Below the pieces are notes generated by a model, which was not told the origin of the DNA, did no database searches, and saw only the letters and a list, made by a program, of their open reading frames with translations. The translations under genes and the position numbers were made by a program. Positions 49,101 to 58,473 of a DNA stretch of 64,000 bases are shown here, one piece after another (position 1 is the stretch's first letter; each line of letters starts with the position of its first letter). This DNA comes from Lichina pygmaea (lineage: Eukaryota; Ascomycota; Lichinomycetes; Lichinales; Lichinaceae): positions 1,612,001 through 1,676,000 of the forward strand of contig OY730171.1 of assembly GCA_963422465.1 (NCBI GenBank). The letters run 5' to 3'.

Positions 49101-49711
49101 ACCATCGACCCGCAGGTGGCCAAGGCCGGCGTGCTCGGCGAGGTGCGCGCTCTGCAGCCGAACCACGAGAACCGCGTCGAGGCGATCGAGCGGGCCGAGA
49201 AGGCACGGCAACGAGAGCTCGAGTCGCGTCGAGGGGGCCAGCTCCAGAAGGAGCTCGGCACCTTCGTCGAGGAAGGTCGGCTCAAGAAGAGCGGCGGCGT
49301 CGAGGAGGCGGAGCGGCAACGGCGGGCCAGGGACGAGCGCATCCGGCGGGACATATGGGAACGCGAGAGCGCGAACGCCAGGGCCAAGGAAGCCGTCCGG
49401 TCCGTCACTCCCCGATCCGAGAAGGAAGAGGTGATGGCAGCGTCGGAGGCGTATGTCACGCCGTCGGGCGGATCACCGCCTGGCCACGGTGGCAAGCAGA
49501 AGACGCTTCACCCTGTCCAGGCCGAGGACGACGAGGACGGGCCGAGGAAGGACGGTACGTCGGCACAGTTTCTCTCTGTTCCTCCTCTATTTCATCAGCG
49601 AGGGAGGAAGTCTCGGCCGTGCTGATCAGGACTCGGGACGTTTTCGCAGTTCCCAAACAGTCGTCATGGCTTCCTTCGATCTTCGGCAGCGGCAGCAGTA
49701 ACGGCAGCTGA
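46124..49711 (+). CDS. BUD6: Bud6/Aip3 polarisome actin-interacting protein
   Basis: Three exons, 46124-46327, 46500-49554 and 49650-49711, giving 1106 residues. The first exon is Pro/Ser-rich. A helical N-terminal domain follows (SQIEKSVTHLLVATKQLLEM; residues about 70-170), which is the fungal Bud6 N-terminus. A long disordered linker with an Ala run (about 195-207) and Pro-rich pieces comes next. The AIP3 core begins at LTLFLQYKSRIKKFVLQDGE (about residue 570) and contains the long coiled coils to about residue 1000. The last exon ends SGSSNGS. Bud6 is a polarisome component that recruits actin monomers and acts as nucleation-promoting factor for formins at hyphal tips and septa. The start was taken at the first ATG whose downstream sequence is proline-rich as in homologues; it is the least certain part. 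Confidence 0.88.
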
Positions 49712-50642
49712 GGAGCCGGGCGAGGCCTCCCTAGAGGGGAGGGCAGCGGTGAGCAATCTACAGCCGTCTCACGACGACGCCCATCTCATAGACCCTCACA
49801 TCACCACCCAGACCGTCTCTGAGGGGGTTATCCTCCTGTTACATACCTGGGAACAACCCACAAGCGAGCGAGCTCCTTCCACTCTTCCTTTTAGTCAATC
49901 AGACTGTTAGCTGCTGTAACTTGTTTACGAGAGATGCTGTTCTCGGCAGAAGTGGATATCACCTGTTCTCATGTCTGACGGAATCATTCCTGTATCTTGC
50001 TTTGCTCGGTCAGCGTCTTGGTTGATGTGAACATAATTTCACAATACTGTACGGACATGTAGCCCGGAGTGCTCTACACGATTGAGATATCCATGTTTGG
50101 ACTTGTTTGAGACCTCTTGGCTGGTAAGTCGGACATGGCTAGTGAGTCCCTGGTAAGTACCTTCCGTAGGCATGGTGATGGTCAGATCTTGACTACCTCA
50201 AGATGTCTATCAATACTTTTGATAGCCAAGTATCTTCAAGCAAGATATGGGTGGAAGCTACGTACCGACGTACCAGCATAGTGCATACGGAGCTCCACAT
50301 ACGGAAGTACAGTACGCACGCTTGGTAAGATCCGGGCATGTATCAAAAGTAGCTGAAGTATTCTCTCCGAAAAGGCCGGAGACTTGTACCATGACTTTTA
50401 CTACTGATTACTCAGCAGCATGCGGCTAAGCTGTTCCGAGGATCGATCCACTGGTCGCCAGTGACGCCATCATCCTTGCAGGACCGTTGGTGGGGGCGGC
50501 AGGATGGAGCTAGTGTATTTGGACGTGGGAACCGTGATGATGTTAATCATAACCTGGTCAATCGAACAATGACTGTGAACCGTCGCCTGTGTCAGGAAGG
50601 GACTGGCACGGACTGGCTATCCTCCCAGCGGCCGCGGTGGCA
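49712..50642. other. Intergenic region between BUD6 and the inositol transporter gene
   Basis: No gene seen. It should contain the 3' UTR of BUD6 and the promoter of the transporter. GTAC-core motifs occur at 50259-50315. Confidence 0.45.
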
Positions 50643-52495
50643 ATGATGGAGGAGGAAGAGGATGCCGACCAGTTACCGTTGATGGGCGCATCCAGGCCGA
50701 TCCACCAACAAGCGCAGGGCCTCGGCGTCGACGCCGGCCCTGACGAAGACTCGCTCGAGAGTCCCGGGTGGTTCTTGTGGGCTCTATCCCTCAGCGCTGC
50801 CATCAGCGGGCTTCTTTTTGGCTACGAGTGAGTCTTGAACCTTTCAGGAGTCGATAGATCTCCGTGGGCAAAATACATGGAATGAAGAGAAACCCCGCTG
50901 ATGATCGTTCCGTCGTGTCCAGTACCGGCGTCATCTCGGCAACGCTCGTCAGCATAGGTTCGGACCTGTCGCAGCGGCCTCTGAGCACGCTTGATAGAAG
51001 CCTGATCACGTCTTGCATGAGCCTCTTTGCCCTGTTCGCCAGTCCCCTCGCTGGTACCCTGGCCGATCGCTATGGTCGGAAGGGTCTCATCCTCGTCTGC
51101 GATGCGCTGTTCACCGCCGGTGCCCTATGGCAGGCCTGTACCACCAGCGTGTGGGGGATGATTGGTGGCAGGAGCGTCGTGGGACTGGCGGTTGGCGCAG
51201 CGAGCTTGGTCGTTCCGCTGTGAGTGCCCCAGATCCGTATCAAAGCAGAAGGGCTTACGGAAGCGACTTGATGCCTATGGACAAGATACATAGCGGAAAT
51301 TGCACCGGCGCCGTTTCGAGGGCGACTCGTGACGCTGTCGTGTCTCTCGATCACACTAGGCCAAGTGGTGGCGTACGTTGTTGGATATCTGCTCTCCGAT
51401 CGTGCGAACGGTTGGAGGTGGATGGTGGGTCTCGGAGCTGCACCAGCATGTGTGCAGCTTCTGATCTTGGCCTTTCTCCCGGAGAGCCCCCGCTGGCTGG
51501 TCAAGCATGGCCGGGCCGATGACGCCAGGCTGTTGCTCTACAAGATATATGGAGGCCGTTTGGAGAGCACAAGCCTGGCTAATCACGTGCTACGAGCGAT
51601 CGAAAGGGGCATCGCGGAGGAGGAAGACGAGCGGAAGAAGCCGCTTGGGCCTCGTGACCCCGGGGGTTCATCCTGCTCGACTACGAGCTGGGTGGATGTA
51701 CCGCTCTGGCGTGACCTTTTTGTCGTTCCTCGAAATCGCAGAGCCTTGACCATTGCTTGCCTGCTTCAGGGCGCCCAGCAGCTCTGCGGATTCGTCAGTC
51801 GACCCTTCCGCCTGCCGCTTGCATGTCCAAGCAAGTCTGCTGACGGACGTCCCCAGAATTCTCTCATGTACTTTTCGGCCACCATCTTTGCGCAGGCTGG
51901 ATTCAAGTCTCCCGTTCTCACGTCGCTGTCGATCGCAATCACGAATTTTGTCTTCACCATCGTGGCGTTTCGCTACATCGACCGCATCGGCCGACGGAAG
52001 ATGCTGCTTTGGTCCATCACCCTGATGGTGATTGCCTTGGTCCCGACCGCTGTCGGCTTTTATTTCAACCCCGCTGCTCGACAGCTTGGGCGGAGCGTCG
52101 TCAAGCAGCACGATACCCGTGGACCCTGGCCCAGAGTCATCCTCACCGGCCTCATGTTGTACGTGGCCGGCTACGCCCTTGGCCTGGGCAACGTCCCGTG
52201 GCAGCAGAGCGAGCTGTTTCCGCTCTCTGTGCGTGCCATTGGATCCGGCATAGCAACGGCCACCAACTGGGCCTGCAACTTCCTCGTTGGGCTCACATTC
52301 CTGCCGTTGGTGGGCGAGCTCACGCTCACGGGAGCCATGGTCGCTTTCATGGTCTTCTGCGTCGCTGCCGGCGTGCTGGTCTGGAGGTACTATCCGGAAA
52401 CGGTCGGCATGACAATCGAGCAGGTCAGCGAGATGCTTCGAGGTGGCTGGGGTACGCGCCCGAAGCGGCCCCACCGGATCACAGTCAGGCTGTAG
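50643..52495 (+). CDS. MFS sugar transporter, myo-inositol (ITR) type
   Basis: Four exons: 50643-50827, 50923-51219, 51286-51793 and 51857-52495, giving 542 residues. Twelve membrane segments are expected. Signatures of the ITR branch are visible: FGYDTGVISATLVSIG after TM1, DRYGRKG between TM2 and TM3, GRSVVGLAVGAASLVVPLYI, PESPRWLVKHGR after TM6, QQLCGFNSLMYFSATIFAQA in TM7, DRIGRRK, and GNVPWQQSELFPLSVRAIG in TM10-11. These proton-coupled carriers import myo-inositol at the plasma membrane. The third intron (63 bp) is a multiple of three with no stop, so unspliced sequence stays open. I accept the intron because it has a GTCAGT donor, a CTGAC branch point and because removal restores the family's QQLCGFNSLMYF. 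Substrate is inferred from similarity; another polyol is possible. Confidence 0.86.
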
Positions 52496-53092
52496 CCGGG
52501 ACGCTTCTCAATTGAAAGCGCATCCATCTGAATTTCATCTTCACCGTATGTTAGAGGAGCGGGAGGAGATTTGGGATATCCGATTGTCGAGTGCTGTTGC
52601 AAGCTACTTGTCATCCGTGGGTGAACGGGATGGACACTATGGGAGCTATAAAGAGCCATGGCAGCATCCCCTTGGACACATTAATGCCTTTACAATGTAT
52701 GAGGTCTTTCAGCCCCTCTAGAGAGAGCTCTATCGCATCCGTCGACGAGATTTCTCACTCTCGGTCAGGAAGCTCGAGCCTTGACTGCTTCAATCGATCC
52801 TCGTTCACGAAAGAAATCTCGCCCAGGTAAAACTCCAACTACCTGCCACCGCTGCTGATCTTCAATTACCCAGACCCTGAAGTCTACCAGACTACGAAAG
52901 CCTCCACCTATAAAACCCTATCTCGACTTCACTAGCCAAGAGCAAACACAAGTGTAAGACTTGGACTGGAGGTGATTACATCCAGTTGCAACACTCTACT
53001 TTTGACGACAGAAGGAGGACGGACCTTGAACTTAATCTTCCATTCAGGGACTAAACCCTACCAGTGTCAAGTTGATATTGCTTTCGTTATCG
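52496..53092. other. Intergenic region before pogo P3
   Basis: Nothing gene-like. It holds the 3' flank of the transporter gene and ends at the TA target (53093-53094) of P3. Confidence 0.5.
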
Positions 53093-53094
53093 TA

Positions 53095-53137
53095 CCGTAG
53101 TCGATCACGTGACGCTCGTTATCACCCAACGCTCGGT
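53095..53137 (+). repeat. Left TIR of P3
   Basis: 43 bp, exact reverse complement of 55184-55226. It begins CCGTAGTCGATCACGTGACG. The inner half (TTATCACCCAACGCTC) is a diverged direct repeat of the outer half (GATCACGTGACGCTC). Confidence 0.92.
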
Positions 53138-53170
53138 ATTTGTAGATTTTGACCTTTTTTTTATATCGCC

Positions 53171-55061
53171 ATGGAGAGGTCATACGACGACCGAATGAGT
53201 GATGCTCTTGCTGAGCTGGACCTAGCGGATCGAATCAACTATACGGCAACTGCTGTAAAGCATGATATCAGTCGTCATGCACTTTCTCGTCGCCACCAGG
53301 GGAAGAGCACCTCCCGAAAAGAAGTCAACTCCACGATCGTCAAAGCTCTCTCCGATAGCCAGGAAGCAGTTTTGGTAGAGCGTATCAGTGCTCTGAGCCT
53401 TAAGGGATGGCCAATGACACCTCAGGTTGTCCGAGACTTGGCAGAACGTATTGCCAGAAGACCTCTTGGGAAGTGCTGGACGCAACGCTTTGTGCAACGT
53501 CATTTGGACACTATTGAAAGTGTCTACCTGAAGCCTATAGATAAGAAGCGTAAATGGGCAGAATCTATAGCCCAAATCAAGGCTTTTTACCAGCTGGTAT
53601 TACTATCCCCAGTATTATTGATGAATTCTTGCTAATCTTCATATAGCTAGATGACGCTATTGAGAAATACCATATCACAGCGGATAACATCTACAATGTT
53701 GACGAGAAAGGCTTCCTCATTGGCCAGGGGCATGCCACACGACGAATTGTCAACAAGGAGGCACGGAAAGCTGGCAGGATTCTAGGTGTTAATCAAGATG
53801 GGAGTCGAGAGTTTGTGACTCTAGTTGCATGTGTTCGAGCAACTGGATCATATATCCCTCCAACTCTTATCTACCAAGGCCAATCTCATGACCTTCTTGA
53901 TACCTGGGTGCAAGATCTGAACAATACTGAGGCATATTTTGCTGTCTCTGAGAAAGGGTGGACTAATAATGATCTAGGTCTGCAATGGTTAGAGAAAGTC
54001 TTCAACAAGTCTACCAGAACTCAGACAGGACGAAGCCGTCGTCGTCTTCTTATTGTTGATGGCCATTCTAGCCATGTTAATCTTCCTTTCCTTGAATACG
54101 CTGATGCAAATAGTATTATTATTCTTGTACTACCTCCTCATACTACCCATCGATTACAGCCCCTTGATGTTGGTCTTTTCTCTCCCCTAGCACAACACTA
54201 TTCCCAACAGCTTGATGTTGTGATGCGTAACAGCTTAGGCATTACATCTATCACAAAACACATCTTCTGGCCTATCTTCTACTCTGCGTGGCAAAAAAGC
54301 TTTACAACTGAGAATATTCAGTCAGCTTTTGAGGCTACTGGTATCTTTCCCCTGAATGCTTCTCGAGTACTTGATGTTCTTAATCCACCTTCTCATACAC
54401 CTCAGAAACCTGCCCCTATCTGTGCTAAGACTCCTGTTACACTCAAATCTTTCCGTTATGCAATTCGAGCGCAGAAGAAAGCTACTTCCTCAGAAGGGCT
54501 TGAGCAGATCAGTGATGGCTTTGCAAAAGTTATCACAGAGCGAGATCTCTATAAAGCTACAGTGGAACAGCTAACACAGGCTCTATTAATGGAGAAGAAG
54601 AAGAAACAGCGAGGAAAGCGGCTTAATCTGCTTGGAGAGGAGGATAATAAGCCTCAGATCTTCACTCCAACGAAAATCCAAGCTGCACTTGCAAGAAATG
54701 CTGAAAAGGAGCAGGAGGAGAAGCAGAAGAAGGAGGAGAAGGATAGGAAGAAGGGGGAGCGTACGCAAAAGCAATTGGAGAAGGAAGAGCAACAGACTGA
54801 CCGAGAAATTGCTTGTCAAGTGGCAAGAGAAGAGAAGGCCAAAAAGCTGCAATTGTGAAAGCTAATAGGGAGGCCAAAAAGCAGGCAGCAGGAAAGGAGA
54901 AGGTCCAGGGAGGCTCAGAGACTGTTGAGGAGTCTTCTCCACCAAGCAAGGAAGCTCCTATCATTGAAGATGACGAAGATAAGTGGAGCTCTGAGGAGGA
55001 GGCTCCTAAACTGACTTCACGTGGTCGAGTCTTGAAGAAGCCATCACGCTTTGTACACTAG
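53171..55061 (+). CDS. pogo/Fot1 family transposase of P3 (one frameshift near the C-terminus)
   Basis: Exon 1 is 53171-53596, the intron 53597-53646 (GTATTA donor, GCTAAT branch, ATAG acceptor), and exon 2 starts at 53647. The frame is open to 54858, giving 545 residues, close to the 542 of Fot1. Exon 1 holds the psq-type helix-turn-helix and the CENP-B-like second DNA-binding domain (residues about 5-135). The DDE domain follows: YNVDEKGFLIG, LLIVDGHSSH and HRLQPLDVGLF, a DD35D arrangement. After it comes a Lys/Glu-rich coiled coil. Compared with P1, the homologous C-terminus continues in another frame to 55061 (ending KKPSRFVH). The change is explained by one base missing from a short A run at about 54841-54845. 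The catalytic part is unaffected, so activity cannot be excluded. A sequencing error in the homopolymer is also possible. Confidence 0.88.
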
Positions 55062-55183
55062 ACTTCTATTGTTCACTATCTCTTCTATACATGCTATTCT
55101 ATCATATATCCAAGTTTGAGATAGTCCCGACAAATATCTATTAAGTTATTCAACTTTCCCTTGAGGGGGTGCTTGGTCGCTCA

Positions 55184-55226
55184 ACCGAGCGTTGGGTGAT
55201 AACGAGCGTCACGTGATCGACTACGG
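55184..55226 (-). repeat. Right TIR of P3
   Basis: 43 bp, exact inverted copy of 53095-53137, followed by the TA target duplication. Confidence 0.92.
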
Positions 55227-55228
55227 TA

Positions 55229-55906
55229 GCGTGCGTAGGTGGCACCGCGAGGGCTGTTCTTCATCTTTTGCTTCAGTGCTGTGCTTGACCGCCTGTTCGG
55301 ATAATCAAGAGGCCCGAGATCTTGATCAAATTATCAAAGCTACGTGGGTGTAAGCAGAGGCACATTTTGAAGAAGCAAAGCTTTTCGAATGTTTTTCCTG
55401 AACATCTGCTAATGTGCCGTACGGTAAGCCAGTAGACGTAGAGACTGTTGGACGGCGACAACAGACAGTCGCAAGAATGTCGTAACGTATCCTGGTAGCC
55501 ACGCTAGCAAGAGAGGAATTCAAACAATGTTCTATCAGTCGTCGTCATCATCATCATCATCATCGTCGTCGTCGTAATTATCGCCGTCGTCATTTCTGCC
55601 GCCGGTGCCGCCCGAAATTCGATGGTCGTTGGGTCTCAGCCATCCTTTTTTTCCACAGGCCCTCATCTGAGCGGTGGATATCCCGCCCCTGCCACGCTGA
55701 TTTGCTAGCGGTCAGTCATGCCCTGCTTTCGAGCGAAGGAGTTTAGGATCGTGATTTAATCCACCTCGCTGCACTTGTCGATGCGGAAAGGGGTCGATAC
55801 GGTACTGAAGAAATGTGCTTGGTTTAAACCCTGAACTACCACCAGCTGGTATCTCTTGGCCGTCGCCACCTCGGCTTCTGTCGCCTGACGTCACGGTCTC
55901 TTCCGA
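55229..55906. promoter_or_regulatory. Upstream region of the secreted cysteine-module protein gene
   Basis: No gene. A trinucleotide tract of CAT and CGT repeats occupies about 55540-55578. The 50 bases before the ATG at 55907 are C/T-rich. No convincing TATA box. Confidence 0.4.
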
Positions 55907-57699
55907 ATGCACCGTCTCGTGGGGCTATCGGCTGTGCTGCTCTTGCTGGCCAGCCATGGAATCACCCTGGCGGAGCCGGCTGTCGCAGAGAGATCATGGC
56001 GTTCTGAGCTCCTTGCGCGCTTCAGTTCCCGGCGCGACCGGACGCCCTCGGACGTTGAGGACGACAAGGCGTCGCCTGGACACGCGCTTGATCTCAACGG
56101 TCCTTGCGCCGTGCGCAAGATGAGCGCAGACGAAGGAGAGAAGTTCTACATGGAGTACTGGCAGTTCGACTATACTGGCCAACAGCAGCACCAGCACATC
56201 TTCGTAGGAGAGCGGGCCGAGGATGCGACGGAGCCCGAGGAGCAAGCACGGCGTCCAAAGCCTCCGCGCCTACGACCCAGATCAAACGCGCAAGACGAAG
56301 GTGTTCAGTATACGAACAGGTCTACGTCGATGGCTTACAGCCCAGCCTTTCTCGTTCACACTGACGAGCAAGTGCCGTTGAATCCGCACTCCAGACGGGG
56401 CCTTTCGAGGCTCTACCCAAGGTCAGGCGCACCCGGGAAGGCTCTGGGCAAGCGCGAGTTCAGATGTCCCAGCGACACAGACCCGTGTGCCAGCATCGGA
56501 CGGCCGACCAGCTGCTGCGCGCAAGGCGAGACGTGTCAGCTCATCCCTGACTCAGGGCTGGGCGACGTCGGATGTTGCTCGTCCAGCTCGGGCTGCATCG
56601 GCCAAGTGCGCAGCTGCGATGACGGATTCACCGGATGTGCCCAGGATATTGGCGGAGGGTGCTGTATTCCGGGATACGTCTGCGTCGACGAGGGATGTGA
56701 GTGACCGGATGTCCGAGCGCCACCCATGCAGGCCGGCGCGAATGCTGATCGTCTTGATCAGGTGCACCGGGTCCCGAATTGACGCCTCTTGTGGTCGTGA
56801 CGCCTACCGTCACAACGACGCTGTCGGCTGAAGCAGCGCCGTCATCAACGTCGTCGTCGTCAGACAGCAGCAGCCCCGTCTCATCGTCGTCGGCGGCGCC
56901 AGAAATACCCACGTCGACGGTGGTCAGCACTACGACGACGACCGCCAGCACCACCGTCAGCGCCGAAACAACGTCTTCGTCGCCCTTTACTAGTTCCACC
57001 CCGACATCGTCTACTCCGGCGCCGTCATCGGCAATCTCGTCAAGCGCTGAGCAAACGCTGCTGGCGCCGGTTCGTCCGACCAGCGGGCCTGGTGTCCCGA
57101 TCACGACGACGGGGACGGATACGGTCACCGAGGTCGAGTGTCCGACAGGCTTCTACCAATGCGAAGCCGTGTACCGAGGAGGCTGCTGTCGTGTCGGCCG
57201 CGACTGCGACAGCACGTCATGTCCTCCCACGGCGTCGACGACGCTAGAGAGCGAGAACGGCATCACCATCGTCGTGCCCACTGGCTTCATCAGCGACGAC
57301 GACGCAGAGGCATCCAAGATCACCGCCGCGGGGGCAGCCCCGACAGACGATGACGCCACCGCGGACCCCAGTCCGACAACTCTCACGAGCGACGAAAGCG
57401 GGAGCGAGAGCGCCAACGGCCGCTGCGCAACCGGGTGGTTCTCCTGCCCCGCCACCGTCGACGGCGGCTGCTGTCTGACCGGCTACGGGTGCGGCTCCAT
57501 CGACTGCCTAGTCACGGCGACCGAAGCGCCGGGTCTCACCGCAGGCGGTACCGTCGGTAAAACCCCACCCGTCTCGTCGTCGGCGTCGTCTATGCTTCGT
57601 CGCCGTACGCTGAGACCATCGCCGCCGCCGCTGTTGCTACCTCTGCTGCCCCTGCTGCTCCCTCTGGTGTTAGGTAGCGCATGGATACGTCCATCGTGA
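55907..57699 (+). CDS. Secreted cysteine-module protein with Ser/Thr-rich stalk, probably GPI-anchored
   Basis: Two exons, 55907-56696 and 56762-57699, giving 575 residues. A signal peptide is clear (MHRLVGLSAVLLLLASHGIT). A Cys-rich region begins FRCPSDTDPCAS at about residue 185. Three copies of a six-cysteine module with GGCC at its centre follow: CDDGFTGC...GGGCCIPGYVC, CPTGFYQC...GGCCRVGRDC and CATGWFSC...GGCCLTGYGC, at about residues 236-264, 390-418 and 484-512. Ser/Thr-rich, probably O-glycosylated stalks separate them. The C-terminus is hydrophobic (LLLPLLPLLLPLVLGS) after small residues, as in GPI-anchored proteins, although it ends with a short charged tail. The module is common in uncharacterised Pezizomycotina cell-wall or membrane proteins. 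The intron restores the module's last cysteine across the junction. Function unknown; a cell-surface role is inferred. Confidence 0.8.
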
Positions 57700-58473
57700 C
57701 CAGCAGATCACGGGGTTGATGTGCCGACGATTTGCATGACATTTCGGTGTTTTCGTGGGGAATAAACATCGGGGGGGGGGGGGTACTCCGTACAGCATCG
57801 AGCAATGATAGCATGAGCGATGACAGTTTTTCTACACGGACGGAGTAGTGACGGAATAGTGCGTATGTACCGTAAGTATGGTGCTTTACATGCCATATCA
57901 TCTCTTTTCAGACAGCACTTTGTACATTCGTCGTAGAGTAGCGGATGGGAAGTGGTGACTTGGTAAGGGGAGACAGAAGAGGGCGAGAGAAAGAGGGGGG
58001 GAAGGGGGGGGGGGGGGCGGCGGCGTTACGTTCGAGTACAGAACGACTTGCCCTGTATCTTACCCTGATCGTTGTTCTACATCGCTAATCATACCGTAGC
58101 AGTCATCAGATGCATCGCTTGATTATCCACCCAGGCTATCATAGCTGTATAGCTGAAGTCTTGGAAGTCTTGAAGTCTTGAAATGTTGAGATGTGTGAAA
58201 GTGTTGGAAGTATCGGGAGGGGGGGGGGGGGGGGGGGGAAAGAGGCACAGTATCTAATTCAATGTAGTGCTTCTTTGTTGACGCTCAAGAACAATGTGCT
58301 CAAACATGGGTATAGGTGTAGGGGTAGGTATTGGTAGGTTGGAAAATGTTAGATCATGGCTTTTGTTGGAAGAAGAAGAAGAAGAAGAAAGACAAAGATT
58401 GCATTTATTGTGGAAGGTGGGTGGGGAGGGGGAGGACAGGTTGTTAGGGGAGAAGGAAAGGAAGAAAGACACT
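57700..58473. terminator. Convergent 3' region between the secreted-protein gene and the MFS gene
   Basis: The two genes are convergent, so both 3' ends lie here. Three long G runs are present on the plus strand (57771-57783, 58004-58017 and 58219-58238), and a GAAGAA tract lies near 58371-58390. AATAAA at 57760-57765 could serve as poly(A) signal for the plus-strand gene. No other gene is visible. Confidence 0.4.

Larger units (their letters stand above)
53095..55226 (+). mobile_element. pogo/Fot1-type DNA transposon P3, complete and without nested insert
   Basis: 2132 bp between TA dinucleotides at 53093-53094 and 55227-55228. The TIRs are perfect over 43 bp (53095-53137 and 55184-55226). 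Each contains GTCACGTGATC or its complement and a duplicated GAGCGT...TGAT unit. The element carries one two-exon transposase gene that is nearly intact. Of the three pogo copies here it is the best preserved, and it shows the pre-insertion structure for the gypsy-bearing P1 and P2. Confidence 0.93.

Noticed and set aside
48182-49495. 437-codon minus-strand frame opposite BUD6
   Set aside because: Ser/Arg-rich mirror of the coiled-coil coding sequence; no domain.
50247-50429. Small plus-strand frame upstream of the transporter gene
   Set aside because: Composed of GTAC-motif sequence; no signal peptide or known motif.
55540-55578. Possible CRISPR-like or regulatory tandem array
   Set aside because: Simple trinucleotide microsatellite; no spacers.
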